Positions 33,862-41,942 of a stretch of 64,000 bases of DNA are shown piece after piece (position 1 is the first letter of the stretch; every line of letters begins with the position of its first letter). The notes under the pieces were generated by a model. It had not been told where the DNA came from, did no database searches, and saw only the letters and a list, made by a program, of their open reading frames with translations. The stretch is from Spirochaetaceae bacterium. Its GTDB lineage: Bacteria > Spirochaetota > Spirochaetia > SZUA-6 > DRHE01. The stretch covers positions 2,042,561 to 2,106,560 of the forward strand of contig CP070696.1 in NCBI GenBank assembly GCA_020353535.1, given 5' to 3'. Made by a program: the position numbers and the translations under genes.

Positions 33862-36800
33862 TCATTTCTCTCCTGATTCGGGTTCTCTATAGTCGCAGCG
33901 CAGACAACGCTTCGCTTCGCTCAAGGCTACGGTCCGAGACCAGGTGGTCTCCACCTCGCTGAAGTTCCCCTTGCGCCTGCTGACCGGTATCAGCTTCGGA
34001 GCCGCGCGGGGTGTCTCCACCGGATCCGCTTCGGGATCGAAAAAGGTGTCCACCCCTTGGTCCTGCCGCCAGAATGCTTTGGATTTGCCCTCCAGGAAGC
34101 TGTTTATGCCTACCGCCGCCTTCTCACCCGCGGCTACCGCTTCGATGACAGAGGAGGGCCCGCTGACCGCATCCCCGCCGGCGAAGATCCAGGGCTCCGA
34201 AGTTTGCCCGCTTGCCGGATCAACGGCGATATAGCCCCGGTCGTTGAGCTTCAGGCGCACTCCGTCGAACAACTTGGCTGGTTCGAGGCTCTGGCCGATC
34301 GCCGCGATCAGCAGGTCCGCGGGCAGCGTACTCTCGGCATCCTTTTTCGCCACCGGCCGGCGTCTGCCGCTCCTGTCGAACTCTCCCAGATCCATGCCCT
34401 GAAGTCGCACCTCCCTCAGCTTCCCCCTGCTCGCGCCCAGGGCGAGGGGAGCGGCCAGGAACTCGAAGCGAACGCCCTCTTTCTCCGCCTCCTCGACCTC
34501 CTCCTCGTAGGCGGGCATCTCGGTTCGTGTGCGGCGATAGATCACGGTTACGGTGTCTGCCCCCAAACGCAGCGCGGTGCGGGCGGCATCCACCGCGGCA
34601 TTCCCGCCTCCCACCACAATCACGTTACCGCTCACCCTGCCCTTACCGTTCAGGTTGCAGGTACGCAGGAAGTCGATGGCCTCTACGCATCCCGGCATGG
34701 TTCCCCCCTTCAGACCAAGATCCGTGCCCTCGGGGGCGCCCACGGCCAGGAACAGGGCCTCATAGCCCTGTTCCTTCAGCTCGGCCACGGTGAAATCCCG
34801 GCCCATCCTTTTTTTGGTCATGATCCGCACGCCGAGTTTTCGAATCATCTCGATTTCCCGGTACAGAAGCTCCCGGGGAAGCCGGTAGGCGGGAATGGCC
34901 TGGATCAGCATTCCCCCCGGCTCCCTCTGTGCTTCGAATACGTCGGGTCGGTACCCCAGACGAGCCAGGAAGTAGGCGCAGGCCAAGCCCGCCGGTCCGG
35001 CTCCGACGATGGCTATCCTGCGCTTTGCCGCCTGCTCGTCGCTCAAGACTGCGGGCAGCTGGAGCTCTGTTTCCTGGTCGGCGAGAAAGCGCTTTAGAGC
35101 GCGCACGGACAGGGCCTCGTCCAGGGTGGAGCGGCGGCATTTGCTCTCGCAGGGGTGAAAGCAGACCCTGGAGCACACGGATACGAAGGGGTTGCGCTCC
35201 CGGTGAAGCCTGAGCGCCTCTGCGTAGCGCTTCTCCGCGATTAAGCTGACGTAGCCCGGCACGTCGACCCCGGCGGGGCAGGCGTTCTGGCAGGGCGCCC
35301 GGACCAGTTCCGGACAGATCCCGGCCACGCACCTCTTGTCCCGGATGTGGGCTTCGAACTCCCCACGGAAGTACCGGACGGCCGAAAGTACCGGATTGGG
35401 GGCGGTCTGTCCCAGCCCGCACAGCGCAGTGTCCTTGATCACCTTACCCAACCGAAGGAGTCGATCGACATCCCCCTCCTCCCCTTCGCCGGCGCAGATT
35501 CGCTCAAGGATCTCCAGCATCCGTTTGGTCCCCACCCGGCAGGGGGTGCATTTACCGCATGATTCGTCCTGAACGAACTCCAGGAAGAAGCGGGCCATAT
35601 CCACCATGCAGGAATCTTCATCCATGACGATCAGGCCGCCGGAGCCCATGATCGCTCCGAGGGCGTCGAGGTTCTCATAGTCCACCGGAACGTTGAGATG
35701 CTCCCTGGGGATACAGCCCCCCGAAGGCCCGCCGATCTGGGCGGCCTTGAACTTCTTACCCATCGGGATCCCACCGCCGATGTCGTAGATGATCTCTCCG
35801 AGCTGGACTCCCATGTTCACCTCCACCAGGCCGACGTTGTTCACCTTGCCGGTCAAGGCGAAGATCTTCGTGCCCGGGCTCTTCTCCGTACCCACCGAGC
35901 GAAACCAAGCGGCGCCGTTGTTGATGATCAGGGGTACATTGGCCAGAGTCTCCACATTGTTGAGCACGGAGGGTTTTTCCCACAGTCCGCGGGTCGCGGG
36001 GAAGGGAGGTCGCGGCCGGGGTTCCCCCCGCTCTCCCTCGATCGAGCGCATCAGCGCCGTTTCCTCGCCGCAGACGAAGGCGCCGGATCCTTTGGCGATC
36101 TCGATGTCAAGGCGGAAGTCGGCGCCCAGGATCTCCTCACCCAGCAGCCCCCTCTCACGGCACTGGCGGATCGCCTCCTCCAGTCGCTCCAGAGCCAGGG
36201 GATACTCCGCCCGGCAGTAGATGTAGCCGCGGTTGGCGCCGATGGCCCGGGCTGCGATCATCATCCCTTCCAAGACGGCGTGGGGGTCGCTTTCCAGCAC
36301 GCTCCTATCCATGAAGGCGCCCGGATCTCCCTCGTCGGCATTGCAAAGAATAAACTTTTGAGGCGGGATCGTGCCGCTGTTGCCGGGGAGGGTAGAAGCA
36401 GCGTCCAGCGCCTCCCCGGCCCGGCGGGCGAATTGCCACTTGAGTCCGGTGGAGAAACCCGCACCTCCGCGACCGCGCAGCCCGGAAGCCTTGACCTCCT
36501 CGATGATCGCTTCGGGGCTCATCTCCAGCAGGGCTTTGGCCAAAGCGAGATAGCCCCCCCGACCGATGTATTCCTCGATACTGGTGGCGGAGATACGCCC
36601 CTTGTTGTGGAGCACCCTCAAATTTTGGCTGGAGAAGAAGGGGATATCTGCGTAATGGGGAATGACCTCCTGGGTAACCGGGTGCCTGTACATCAGCCGC
36701 TCCAGCGGGCGGCCTTTCAGGATATGTTCCTCCACCAGCTCGCCCATATCCTCCGGAGCGAGCTTCTGGTAGAAAAACCCCCCCGGGTAGACAACCATGA

Positions 36801-37011
36801 TGGGACCGCAGGCACAGAAACCGTTGCACCCGGTCTGCACCACCCCCACCTCACCGGCTTTCTCAGGATCGTTCAGATCTCCCACCGAGGTTCCGTTGAT
36901 GAGGCCTCTGGATTCGAGCTCCCGGAGCAATTCATCCTTTACCTTCTCCGCTCCTGAAGAGACACAGGCGGTGCCAAAACACATCAGCATGTGGGTTCTT
37001 GTTGTTTTCAT
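33862..37011 (-). CDS. hydB: HydB/NuoF-like subunit fused to a GltD-like FAD/NAD(P) oxidoreductase
   Basis: 1049 residues. (1) About 5-120: thioredoxin-like [2Fe-2S] (CFGTACVSSG...CNGFCACGP). (2) About 140-560: NuoF core with NADH/FMN loop GLRGRGGAGFSTGLKWQF, CNADEGDPGAF, CGEETALMRSIEG and the [4Fe-4S] site ESCGKCTPCRVGT. (3) About 575-1040: GltD/NfnB-type module, with Cys motifs CQNACPAGVDVPGYV and CSRVCFHPCESKCRR, FAD loop IVGAGPAGLACAYFLARLG, second dinucleotide loop VVGGGNAAVDAARTALRLG with downstream IYRRTRTEMPA, and FAGGDAVSGPSSVIEAVAAG. Ordinary HydB ends after part 2. The extra flavin module could let the complex use NADPH or bifurcate electrons, which is inference. One base from hydA, ten from the upstream [2Fe-2S] gene. 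Confidence 0.93.
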   Translation of the reverse strand: MKTTRTHMLMCFGTACVSSGAEKVKDELLRELESRGLINGTSVGDLNDPEKAGEVGVVQTGCNGFCACGPIMVVYPGGFFYQKLAPEDMGELVEEHILKGRPLERLMYRHPVTQEVIPHYADIPFFSSQNLRVLHNKGRISATSIEEYIGRGGYLALAKALLEMSPEAIIEEVKASGLRGRGGAGFSTGLKWQFARRAGEALDAASTLPGNSGTIPPQKFILCNADEGDPGAFMDRSVLESDPHAVLEGMMIAARAIGANRGYIYCRAEYPLALERLEEAIRQCRERGLLGEEILGADFRLDIEIAKGSGAFVCGEETALMRSIEGERGEPRPRPPFPATRGLWEKPSVLNNVETLANVPLIINNGAAWFRSVGTEKSPGTKIFALTGKVNNVGLVEVNMGVQLGEIIYDIGGGIPMGKKFKAAQIGGPSGGCIPREHLNVPVDYENLDALGAIMGSGGLIVMDEDSCMVDMARFFLEFVQDESCGKCTPCRVGTKRMLEILERICAGEGEEGDVDRLLRLGKVIKDTALCGLGQTAPNPVLSAVRYFRGEFEAHIRDKRCVAGICPELVRAPCQNACPAGVDVPGYVSLIAEKRYAEALRLHRERNPFVSVCSRVCFHPCESKCRRSTLDEALSVRALKRFLADQETELQLPAVLSDEQAAKRRIAIVGAGPAGLACAYFLARLGYRPDVFEAQREPGGMLIQAIPAYRLPRELLYREIEMIRKLGVRIMTKKRMGRDFTVAELKEQGYEALFLAVGAPEGTDLGLKGGTMPGCVEAIDFLRTCNLNGKGRVSGNVIVVGGGNAAVDAARTALRLGADTVTVIYRRTRTEMPAYEEEVEEAEKEGVRFEFLAAPLALGASRGKLREVRLQGMDLGEFDRSGRRRPVAKKDAESTLPADLLIAAIGQSLEPAKLFDGVRLKLNDRGYIAVDPASGQTSEPWIFAGGDAVSGPSSVIEAVAAGEKAAVGINSFLEGKSKAFWRQDQGVDTFFDPEADPVETPRAAPKLIPVSRRKGNFSEVETTWSRTVALSEAKRCLRCDYREPESGEK

Positions 37012-37020
37012 CCTATACCT

Positions 37021-37419
37021 CTATCTTTTGTTGACATCTGAGGGCTCTTTGCCCACGTACACCAGATGCTCTCCCGCAACCTGGCCTTCCAGAATGTGCC
37101 GCCGGAAAATCTCCCTGGCCTTCTCCGCGTCCAGATACCCATATAGAACGGGCTGGGAACCGAGAGTTTCCACGGTCATCACCGGTTCGAACTCACAGGC
37201 GCCGATGCACCCGGAGTTGGTCAGCCGGACATCGATGCGGCCGCTTTCGGCCAGAGCATCCGCCACGGCGTTGATCACCTCCCGGGCGCCGCTGGCAATT
37301 CCGCAGGTACCCATGTGCACGGTGATGCAGGCACGGTAACCGTCCTCCCTCAACGAGGTTTTGCGTTGAACCTTTTCCCGAAGGTCCAGCAGATCCTGCA
37401 GGGTTCGTATCTTTTCCAT
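37021..37419 (-). CDS. Thioredoxin-like [2Fe-2S] ferredoxin of the hydrogenase operon
   Basis: 132 residues. ACITVHMGTCGIASGAREVINAVADAL and VRLTNSGCIGACEFEPVMTVETLG give a C-x(n)-C...C-x3-C arrangement like the C-terminal half of NuoE and the N-terminal domain of HydB; here the first pair is reduced to one clear Cys in GTCG, plus the second pair GCIGAC. Small proteins like this accompany HydABC in several anaerobes and probably pass electrons between NuoE-like and NuoF-like subunits. Spacing of about ten bases on both sides places it firmly inside the operon. Confidence 0.8.
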   Translation of the reverse strand: MEKIRTLQDLLDLREKVQRKTSLREDGYRACITVHMGTCGIASGAREVINAVADALAESGRIDVRLTNSGCIGACEFEPVMTVETLGSQPVLYGYLDAEKAREIFRRHILEGQVAGEHLVYVGKEPSDVNKR

Positions 37420-37431
37420 AGTTCTCTCCTC

Positions 37432-37971
37432 TCACGGTCGGTAGCGAGTAAGGATCTCGCGGATCTTGGTGGGCCGTACCCGTTTAAACACCTCTGCGTC
37501 GATACACATAGCCGGGGCCAAACCGCAGGCACCGAAGCAGCGAGCCACCTCCAGGGTGAACAGGGCGTCCCCGGTGGTATCCCCCACATCGATCCCCAGA
37601 ACCTTCTTCAAGGCGTCCAGTACCTGCTTCCCGCCCCTGACGTAGCAGGCGGTGCCCAGGCAGACCCGGATCAGGTGCTTTCCTCGTGGCTTGGTGGAAA
37701 AAAAGGAATAAAAACTCACCACTCCGGCGACCTCACTGTACGATTTGCCCAGTCCCAGAGCGATCCGCTTGAGGGCCTGTTCCGGCAGATAGCCGAAGAT
37801 GGTTTGAGCGATCTGGAGGACCGGGATCAGAGCGCCGGGTTTGCCCCGATACTCCCCAATGATCTCCTCAAGCCTCGCGAAAAGCTCCTCTTCGCTGACC
37901 TCTTCCGGGCAGCAAACGGCAGCTGCTGTTGCTGTTATTGGCTTCTCCGCCGTACCCGTAGAACCATTCAT
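37432..37971 (-). CDS. hydC: HydC/NuoE-like [2Fe-2S] subunit
   Basis: 179 residues. The N-terminal helical domain (EIIGEYRGKPGALIPVLQIAQTIFGYLPEQALKRIA) and C-terminal thioredoxin-like [2Fe-2S] domain follow the NuoE plan; the four ligands lie in CLGTACYVRGG and CFGACGLAP. The first 25 residues are a low-complexity Thr/Ala leader with a CC pair (ATAAAVCCPEE). It would mediate electron transfer between NADH/FMN in HydB and the Fe-S chain. Four bases follow the ATPase gene upstream, and a ten-base gap leads to the next gene. Confidence 0.92.
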   Translation of the reverse strand: MNGSTGTAEKPITATAAAVCCPEEVSEEELFARLEEIIGEYRGKPGALIPVLQIAQTIFGYLPEQALKRIALGLGKSYSEVAGVVSFYSFFSTKPRGKHLIRVCLGTACYVRGGKQVLDALKKVLGIDVGDTTGDALFTLEVARCFGACGLAPAMCIDAEVFKRVRPTKIREILTRYRP

Positions 37972-37974
37972 TTG

Positions 37975-38592
37975 TCACTCCTTAATCTGCAGGGCCTCCA
38001 GCCCCGCTTTTATTCTCAGATACATCTGACGGGCTACCGTCTTTGGTCGGGATACCTCTACACTGCCCTCGGTATCTGCAGCCATGGCAGACCCATCCGG
38101 GGCGTACCCGCTTGGGGCGTACCCGCTTGGGGCGACCCGTTCCCGGACTACATCGATGCTGGTGATGACCCGTTCCCGCCCATCGACTTTAATGCACAGC
38201 GACAGCTCGAGCTCGGGATTGGCCGCCAGAACCGACGCGAAGGTGGAGGCCAGATTTCCTATGGGATTGCGGTCCACATGGGTCAGGCGCAGGCTGGCCC
38301 GCACGGCCAGTCCGCCGAGAGCCGAGCGCTGCAGGGCCAGCTCCCCTCCGGCCTGCTCGATTCGGAAGCGAAATAGGCTCAAACCCAAACCCGTCTTTTT
38401 CCCCTTCTTGGTCGTGTAGAAGGGATCCATGGCTTTTTCCACAGGCACGGTCAAACCCGGACCGTTGTCCTCCACGACAATACGCATCAGGTCCCATTGC
38501 CTCTCCAGGGCAATCTCCACCGCCACCCGTGAGGCTCCGGCGGTAACGGCGTTTTCGATCAGATCGAGGATGTGCAGTGCTAATTCACGCAA
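37975..38592 (-). CDS. GHKL ATPase (histidine-kinase-like/anti-sigma type) in hydrogenase operon
   Basis: 205 residues. HATPase only: ELALHILDLIENAVTAGAS (N box), VVEDNGPGL, DPFYTTKKGKKTGLGLSLFRFRIEQAGG (G boxes) and a C-terminal region with the tandem SGYAPSGYAP repeat. No phospho-acceptor His domain. Similar free-standing ATPases lie beside Fe-hydrogenase genes in Thermotoga and clostridia, role unproven. I place the start at TTG 38592 because GAGGAGG lies seven bases upstream and the N box follows immediately; this overlaps the PHP gene by eight bases. Confidence 0.8.
   Translation of the reverse strand: MRELALHILDLIENAVTAGASRVAVEIALERQWDLMRIVVEDNGPGLTVPVEKAMDPFYTTKKGKKTGLGLSLFRFRIEQAGGELALQRSALGGLAVRASLRLTHVDRNPIGNLASTFASVLAANPELELSLCIKVDGRERVITSIDVVRERVAPSGYAPSGYAPDGSAMAADTEGSVEVSRPKTVARQMYLRIKAGLEALQIKE
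38100..38129 (-). repeat. 15-base tandem repeat inside the ATPase gene
   Basis: GGGCGTACCCGCTTG occurs twice in perfect tandem, with a partial third start (GGGCG). On the coding strand it encodes a repeated five-residue SGYAP unit in the linker before the C-terminal segment. Copy number could vary by slippage without breaking the frame. Confidence 0.7.
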
Positions 38593-39388
38593 TCGCACAC
38601 CTCCTCGCGCCAATTCCCCGAATGGCCAGTACCAGCTCTGCAAAACAGGGTTCGCTGACCAAGAAAGCCGTACAGGAACAGCCGATCTCTTCCAGACAAT
38701 GGCTGTCCGAACCGCTTATCAGAGGAAGACCGTGCTGGCGGAAAGCCTCCAGCCAACGCTCCTCACGCCGCCCCCGGGCTGCTCCGGCCGCGGAGATCTC
38801 GGCGGCGGAAAACTGGGGTGTCCCGGGAAAGAACCCGAGCTGGCCCAAAACGCTGAACGCCCGGCGATCAATGTGAGCGGCTACGGCGATTCCGCCGTGC
38901 AGACGGATCTGGAATACCGCCTCCTCGAGGGAGTAGCTGCTTGCCCCGGCAAGAACTCTCGGCTCCGCACCGGTCTGTCTGTCCTCGGCGTCGACGATCC
39001 ACTGCCGGCAGCCGGGGTGGCTTCCGACGGGATTCGACAGCTGCTGTGTTGAATATCCCCACGATGTGGATTTCCCATTGGGCAGGCTCGCCAGCACGGC
39101 TGTGCTCACGGAAACAGCAGCTTCTAGGGTGGGCAACAATCCTAGAACGTGGACCTCTTCCCGGGTCGTCACCTCGATTCCCGGAATCACCTTCAAAGCC
39201 GGGCCTGTCTCCCGCTTTGCCGCTTCGGTGACGGCGGCGACGTTGGCCGCACTGTTATGATCGCAGATGGCGATCATGTTCAAACCTCTCTGCCGGCAGG
39301 CCCGAACGATGTTTCCCGGCAACATCTGCCTGGAGGCACAGGGAGACAGGGCGGTATGGATATGAAGATCCGCCAGTAGCGCTGTCAT
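38585..39388 (-). CDS. PHP-domain phosphoesterase-like protein
   Basis: 267 residues. PHP metal-binding motifs: ADLHIHTALSPCA (motif I), ICDHNSAANVAAV (motif II), IPGIEVTTREEVHVLGLLP (motif III), AAHIDRRAFS and SGSDSHCLEEIG (motif IV). All the usual His/Asp/Glu ligands are there, so a metal-dependent phosphoesterase is likely. PHP proteins of this type lie next to Fe-hydrogenase and DRTGG genes in other anaerobes; substrate unknown. ATG directly abuts the stop of the DRTGG gene (TGAATG). Confidence 0.9.
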   Translation of the reverse strand: MTALLADLHIHTALSPCASRQMLPGNIVRACRQRGLNMIAICDHNSAANVAAVTEAAKRETGPALKVIPGIEVTTREEVHVLGLLPTLEAAVSVSTAVLASLPNGKSTSWGYSTQQLSNPVGSHPGCRQWIVDAEDRQTGAEPRVLAGASSYSLEEAVFQIRLHGGIAVAAHIDRRAFSVLGQLGFFPGTPQFSAAEISAAGAARGRREERWLEAFRQHGLPLISGSDSHCLEEIGCSCTAFLVSEPCFAELVLAIRGIGARRCAIA

Positions 39389-39739
39389 TCATGCCGCCCC
39401 CCGGATCCCTAATGCGTAGAGTCTGCCCGCCGCGTCGAAGGTGCTTTCCCCCGTAGCGAAGAGGGGGATCCCCTCCTCCACCGCCTTATCGATGACCGCC
39501 TGCTCGGGAACCATACCGGAGGTGAAGATCACCGCCGCTTGCATGGCATGCATGGCTACGGCAATCACGTTGAGGTGCACCTGGATCGTCAGCAGCACTC
39601 CCCCCGCCGGAGCATTGGCCAATACATCGCTCAAGAGATCCGAAGCATGAGCCCTGGCAATATCGACCTGTTCCTGATCTGTCAGTGCGGGTGTCAGCGG
39701 TCGCAGGTCGAGGGTGGCGATGATCTGTGTAACCTTCAT
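39389..39739 (-). CDS. DRTGG-like domain protein
   Basis: 116 residues: MKVTQIIATLDLRPLTP at the start, SDLLSDVLANAPAGGVLLTIQVHLNVIAVAMHAMQAAVIFTSG, then AVIDKAVEEGIPLFATGESTFDAAGRLYALGI. This is the stand-alone form of the HPr-kinase-N-like/DRTGG module frequently encoded beside [FeFe]-hydrogenases, and commonly mislabelled serine kinase. No catalytic motif. GAGGGAAGAG precedes ATG 39739, which overlaps the fusion gene's stop by four bases. Confidence 0.8.
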   Translation of the reverse strand: MKVTQIIATLDLRPLTPALTDQEQVDIARAHASDLLSDVLANAPAGGVLLTIQVHLNVIAVAMHAMQAAVIFTSGMVPEQAVIDKAVEEGIPLFATGESTFDAAGRLYALGIRGAA

Positions 39740-41319
39740 GATTCTCTTCCCTCTCGTAAAATGACGCACCGGGAAGCGGGACTGCGCTCCAGCACGATGT
39801 CTTCGGCCAGGGATGCACAGGTCGGGGATCCACAGGCGCCGCAGTCCCGGCCCGGAAAGCCTGCGCTCAGTTCATCGATACGGGCCAGCTTTTCGATAGC
39901 CTTGCCCATGTCTGTGTCCAGCCTCATCCCAGTACGTGCTATATAAGGACTTGTTACAGGTACTGTGTTGACCCGTCTTTTACGATCGTGCCGGGAGGCT
40001 GACCAGCGTTTTTTGGCCATGAATGGATTCTCTTCGAACAGAGGCGTGCCGTAACAGCCGTACACACAGCCGCTCAGCTCCAGAGTCCGGAAATCCCCCG
40101 CCAGCCCTTTTTCCGTTTCCTCCAGAATTTTGACTACCTGTTCCATTCCCCACGCCTCCAAAATGGCCGGGTCTTGTTGGCGGTTCCGAGGCGGATGGAC
40201 ATCGGGCGTGTCTTCGTTCCTGGCGGATTCGGTGGTTAAAAGCGGCAGAATCCGGGCTGAGAGTTCGGCGGGCTTCAGGATGTTCAGGCGACCGGAGGGG
40301 TCAGCCTGCCTGAGCAGGGTGTGCTGGCCGGGACAGGCGGCGACAAAGGTAGCCGACCGAAGGGCATAGTCCTCTACGGCAGCTTCGATCGGCATCCTGT
40401 ACGGAGCGATTTGGCCGAGCAGAGAGGGAAACTGGCTCTCGATGAGATGGACGACAGCCGGACAGATGGGCGAGATTACTGGGTAACTGTCCTGTTCGGC
40501 AACGTATCGTCGTACATCACGACGCAGCTCTTCTTCCCATTCTTCCGTAAAACGGATTTCCTTGAATCCCAGGCTTTTCAAGATCGCCTCTACTACCAGG
40601 GGGGGAACCTTCAGTCCGAACTGGGTGAGAAAAGCCCGAGGAATCACGAGGGTTTCCCGAATCGTTTCAGCGAACTCCGGCGGGGAAGGCTCCACGATAT
40701 CCGCATCCTGTATGGTGAAGACCCCTCGCCGGCAGGTTGCGATACAGGCGGTGCATTCGATACACAGGGCGGTCAGGATGTGGGGCTGCTGATTCCATAC
40801 CCGGATAGCCCGAGTAGGGCAAGCCTTGAGGCAGTCCAGACAGCCGTTGCACAGCTCGGCGTTGATGGCTAGACAGTTGGTAGTGAGGTGGACAACCGGC
40901 TGTGTTTTGAGATAGATCGTCGAGCGTATTCGGGTTCCCTTTCCAACCTGAGAGTCGACCTCGAATACATCGCTTGCCTTCTGAATATTGGGAAGGCCCA
41001 TTCCCGCGCCGAAACCGAGCTGTCTGGCCTGAGCGGAGGCCGTGGAAAAGCCGGGTTTCATTGCCAGGGCGGTGTCGGCTATACCCGGACCCTTGTCGAT
41101 CACTTCCATATTGAATCGATCCCGGTCGAGCCTGACCCAGAGGTTTCCCTTGAAGGCATGCATAACCACATTCAGTTCCGCTTCAAAGGAGGCGATCATG
41201 ATTCGCCTCATGATCTGCCCGTCGATTCCCAGCAGTTTCAGCTGCTCCTTCAGTTTGCGGGAAGCGCTTCCGGCAGCAAGGAAATCGTTACCCGCGATGG
41301 GGAAACAGCTGGTGATCAT
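39736..41319 (-). CDS. RsbW-like ATPase fused to ferredoxin and degenerate hydrogenase domain
   Basis: 527 residues. About 1-140: GHKL ATPase like anti-sigma kinases (MIASFEAELNVVMHAF as N box, VIDKGPGI, FGAGMGLPNIQKASD). About 150-215: two ferredoxin motifs (CNGCLDCLKACP; CIECTACIATC). About 220-450: hydrogenase large-subunit-like domain with decayed loops (ISPICPAVVHLIESQFP; AACPGQHTLLR; SGCVYGCYGTP). About 490-520: four-Cys Fe-S domain CGACGSPTCASLAEDIV...RC. The H-cluster is probably absent, though single Cys ligands in each loop could still hold an iron-sulfur cluster. Likely a redox-responsive switch or a maturation/regulatory factor. ATGA overlaps both neighbours. Confidence 0.85.
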   Translation of the reverse strand: MITSCFPIAGNDFLAAGSASRKLKEQLKLLGIDGQIMRRIMIASFEAELNVVMHAFKGNLWVRLDRDRFNMEVIDKGPGIADTALAMKPGFSTASAQARQLGFGAGMGLPNIQKASDVFEVDSQVGKGTRIRSTIYLKTQPVVHLTTNCLAINAELCNGCLDCLKACPTRAIRVWNQQPHILTALCIECTACIATCRRGVFTIQDADIVEPSPPEFAETIRETLVIPRAFLTQFGLKVPPLVVEAILKSLGFKEIRFTEEWEEELRRDVRRYVAEQDSYPVISPICPAVVHLIESQFPSLLGQIAPYRMPIEAAVEDYALRSATFVAACPGQHTLLRQADPSGRLNILKPAELSARILPLLTTESARNEDTPDVHPPRNRQQDPAILEAWGMEQVVKILEETEKGLAGDFRTLELSGCVYGCYGTPLFEENPFMAKKRWSASRHDRKRRVNTVPVTSPYIARTGMRLDTDMGKAIEKLARIDELSAGFPGRDCGACGSPTCASLAEDIVLERSPASRCVILREGRES

Positions 41320-41669
41320 GTCCGGCCGGGATTTACGCCGTAGATCCTGCGATGCAGGCGACCGCAGGTTTCGAACATGTCGTGGGGACAGATCAGCACT
41401 GCGGTTTCGCCTCGCGCGGCTGCCTCCAGCAGATCCGGTTCGGGATCGGACCCGTCCACCAGGCAGATCGCTGGGCAGTCCATCAGTTCAGCCACGCAGG
41501 CAAGTTGGGTAGCGGCCAAGCTGGTGACCAGCAATGTTCCCGGCCCCGCCTGTTGGAGAAGCGCGCTCATTTTGTCGCCTGCAAATACCCGGGTGATCTC
41601 GGTTATCCCCCTCCTACCGGGTTGCAAGATTCGGGCGTCGATTGCCTTGACCAGCTCCTCGAGTTTCAT
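41316..41669 (-). CDS. DRTGG-like domain protein, first gene of the hydrogenase operon
   Basis: 117 residues: MKLEELVKAIDARILQPGRRG, VFAGDKMSALLQQAGPGTLLVTSLAATQLACVAELMDCPAICLVDG, LLEAAARGETAVLICPHDMFETCGRLHRRIYG. It has the same plan as the protein at 39389-39739 but is divergent from it. GGAG lies five bases before ATG 41669, and a canonical sigma-54 promoter sits 29-43 bases upstream. Stop overlaps the next gene. Confidence 0.75.
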   Translation of the reverse strand: MKLEELVKAIDARILQPGRRGITEITRVFAGDKMSALLQQAGPGTLLVTSLAATQLACVAELMDCPAICLVDGSDPEPDLLEAAARGETAVLICPHDMFETCGRLHRRIYGVNPGRT

Positions 41670-41696
41670 CGGATCTCCGTTTCCCTACTTCGAATG

Positions 41697-41712
41697 AGCA
41701 AGTACCGTGCCA
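41697..41712 (-). promoter_or_regulatory. Sigma-54 (-24/-12) promoter of the hydrogenase operon
   Basis: Minus strand reads TGGCAC-GGTAC-TTGCT, an exact match to TGGCAC-N5-TTGCW. The GG and GC dinucleotides are ten bases apart. Transcription would begin near 41686, 17 bases before the first start codon. The nearest upstream gene encodes an NtrC-type activator. Confidence 0.85.
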
Positions 41713-41942
41713 AAAGCATACCCGCTGCCCTTGGGCACTGGGAGAGGCTCGTGCAGCTAAAAGTAGCGGTAAAGAGCGTTCCCTAAACTGTAGAGTATCG
41801 TTATTTCTTTTCAGGTGAATGAGATAGCAACCGATGTTGTCGGGGCTCTTTCGGCAAGATCCGGTTTCGGGGCCCGGAAATCAGGTAGCGCTAAGTCAAG
41901 CTCTTCCGGCAATGGATCGGACAACGGGTTTGCGATGGGTCC

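Noticed and set aside
34000..36000. Splitting the 1049-residue HydB into two genes
   Set aside because: The frame is continuous through the linker, and no internal start with a ribosome site is evident near residue 570.
30947..37000. Long plus-strand open frames opposite the hydrogenase genes (for example 30947-32317, 32328-33962, 35698-36957)
   Set aside because: They are mirror frames of GC-rich genes with clear motifs on the minus strand; their translations are His/Gly/Ala-rich without domains.
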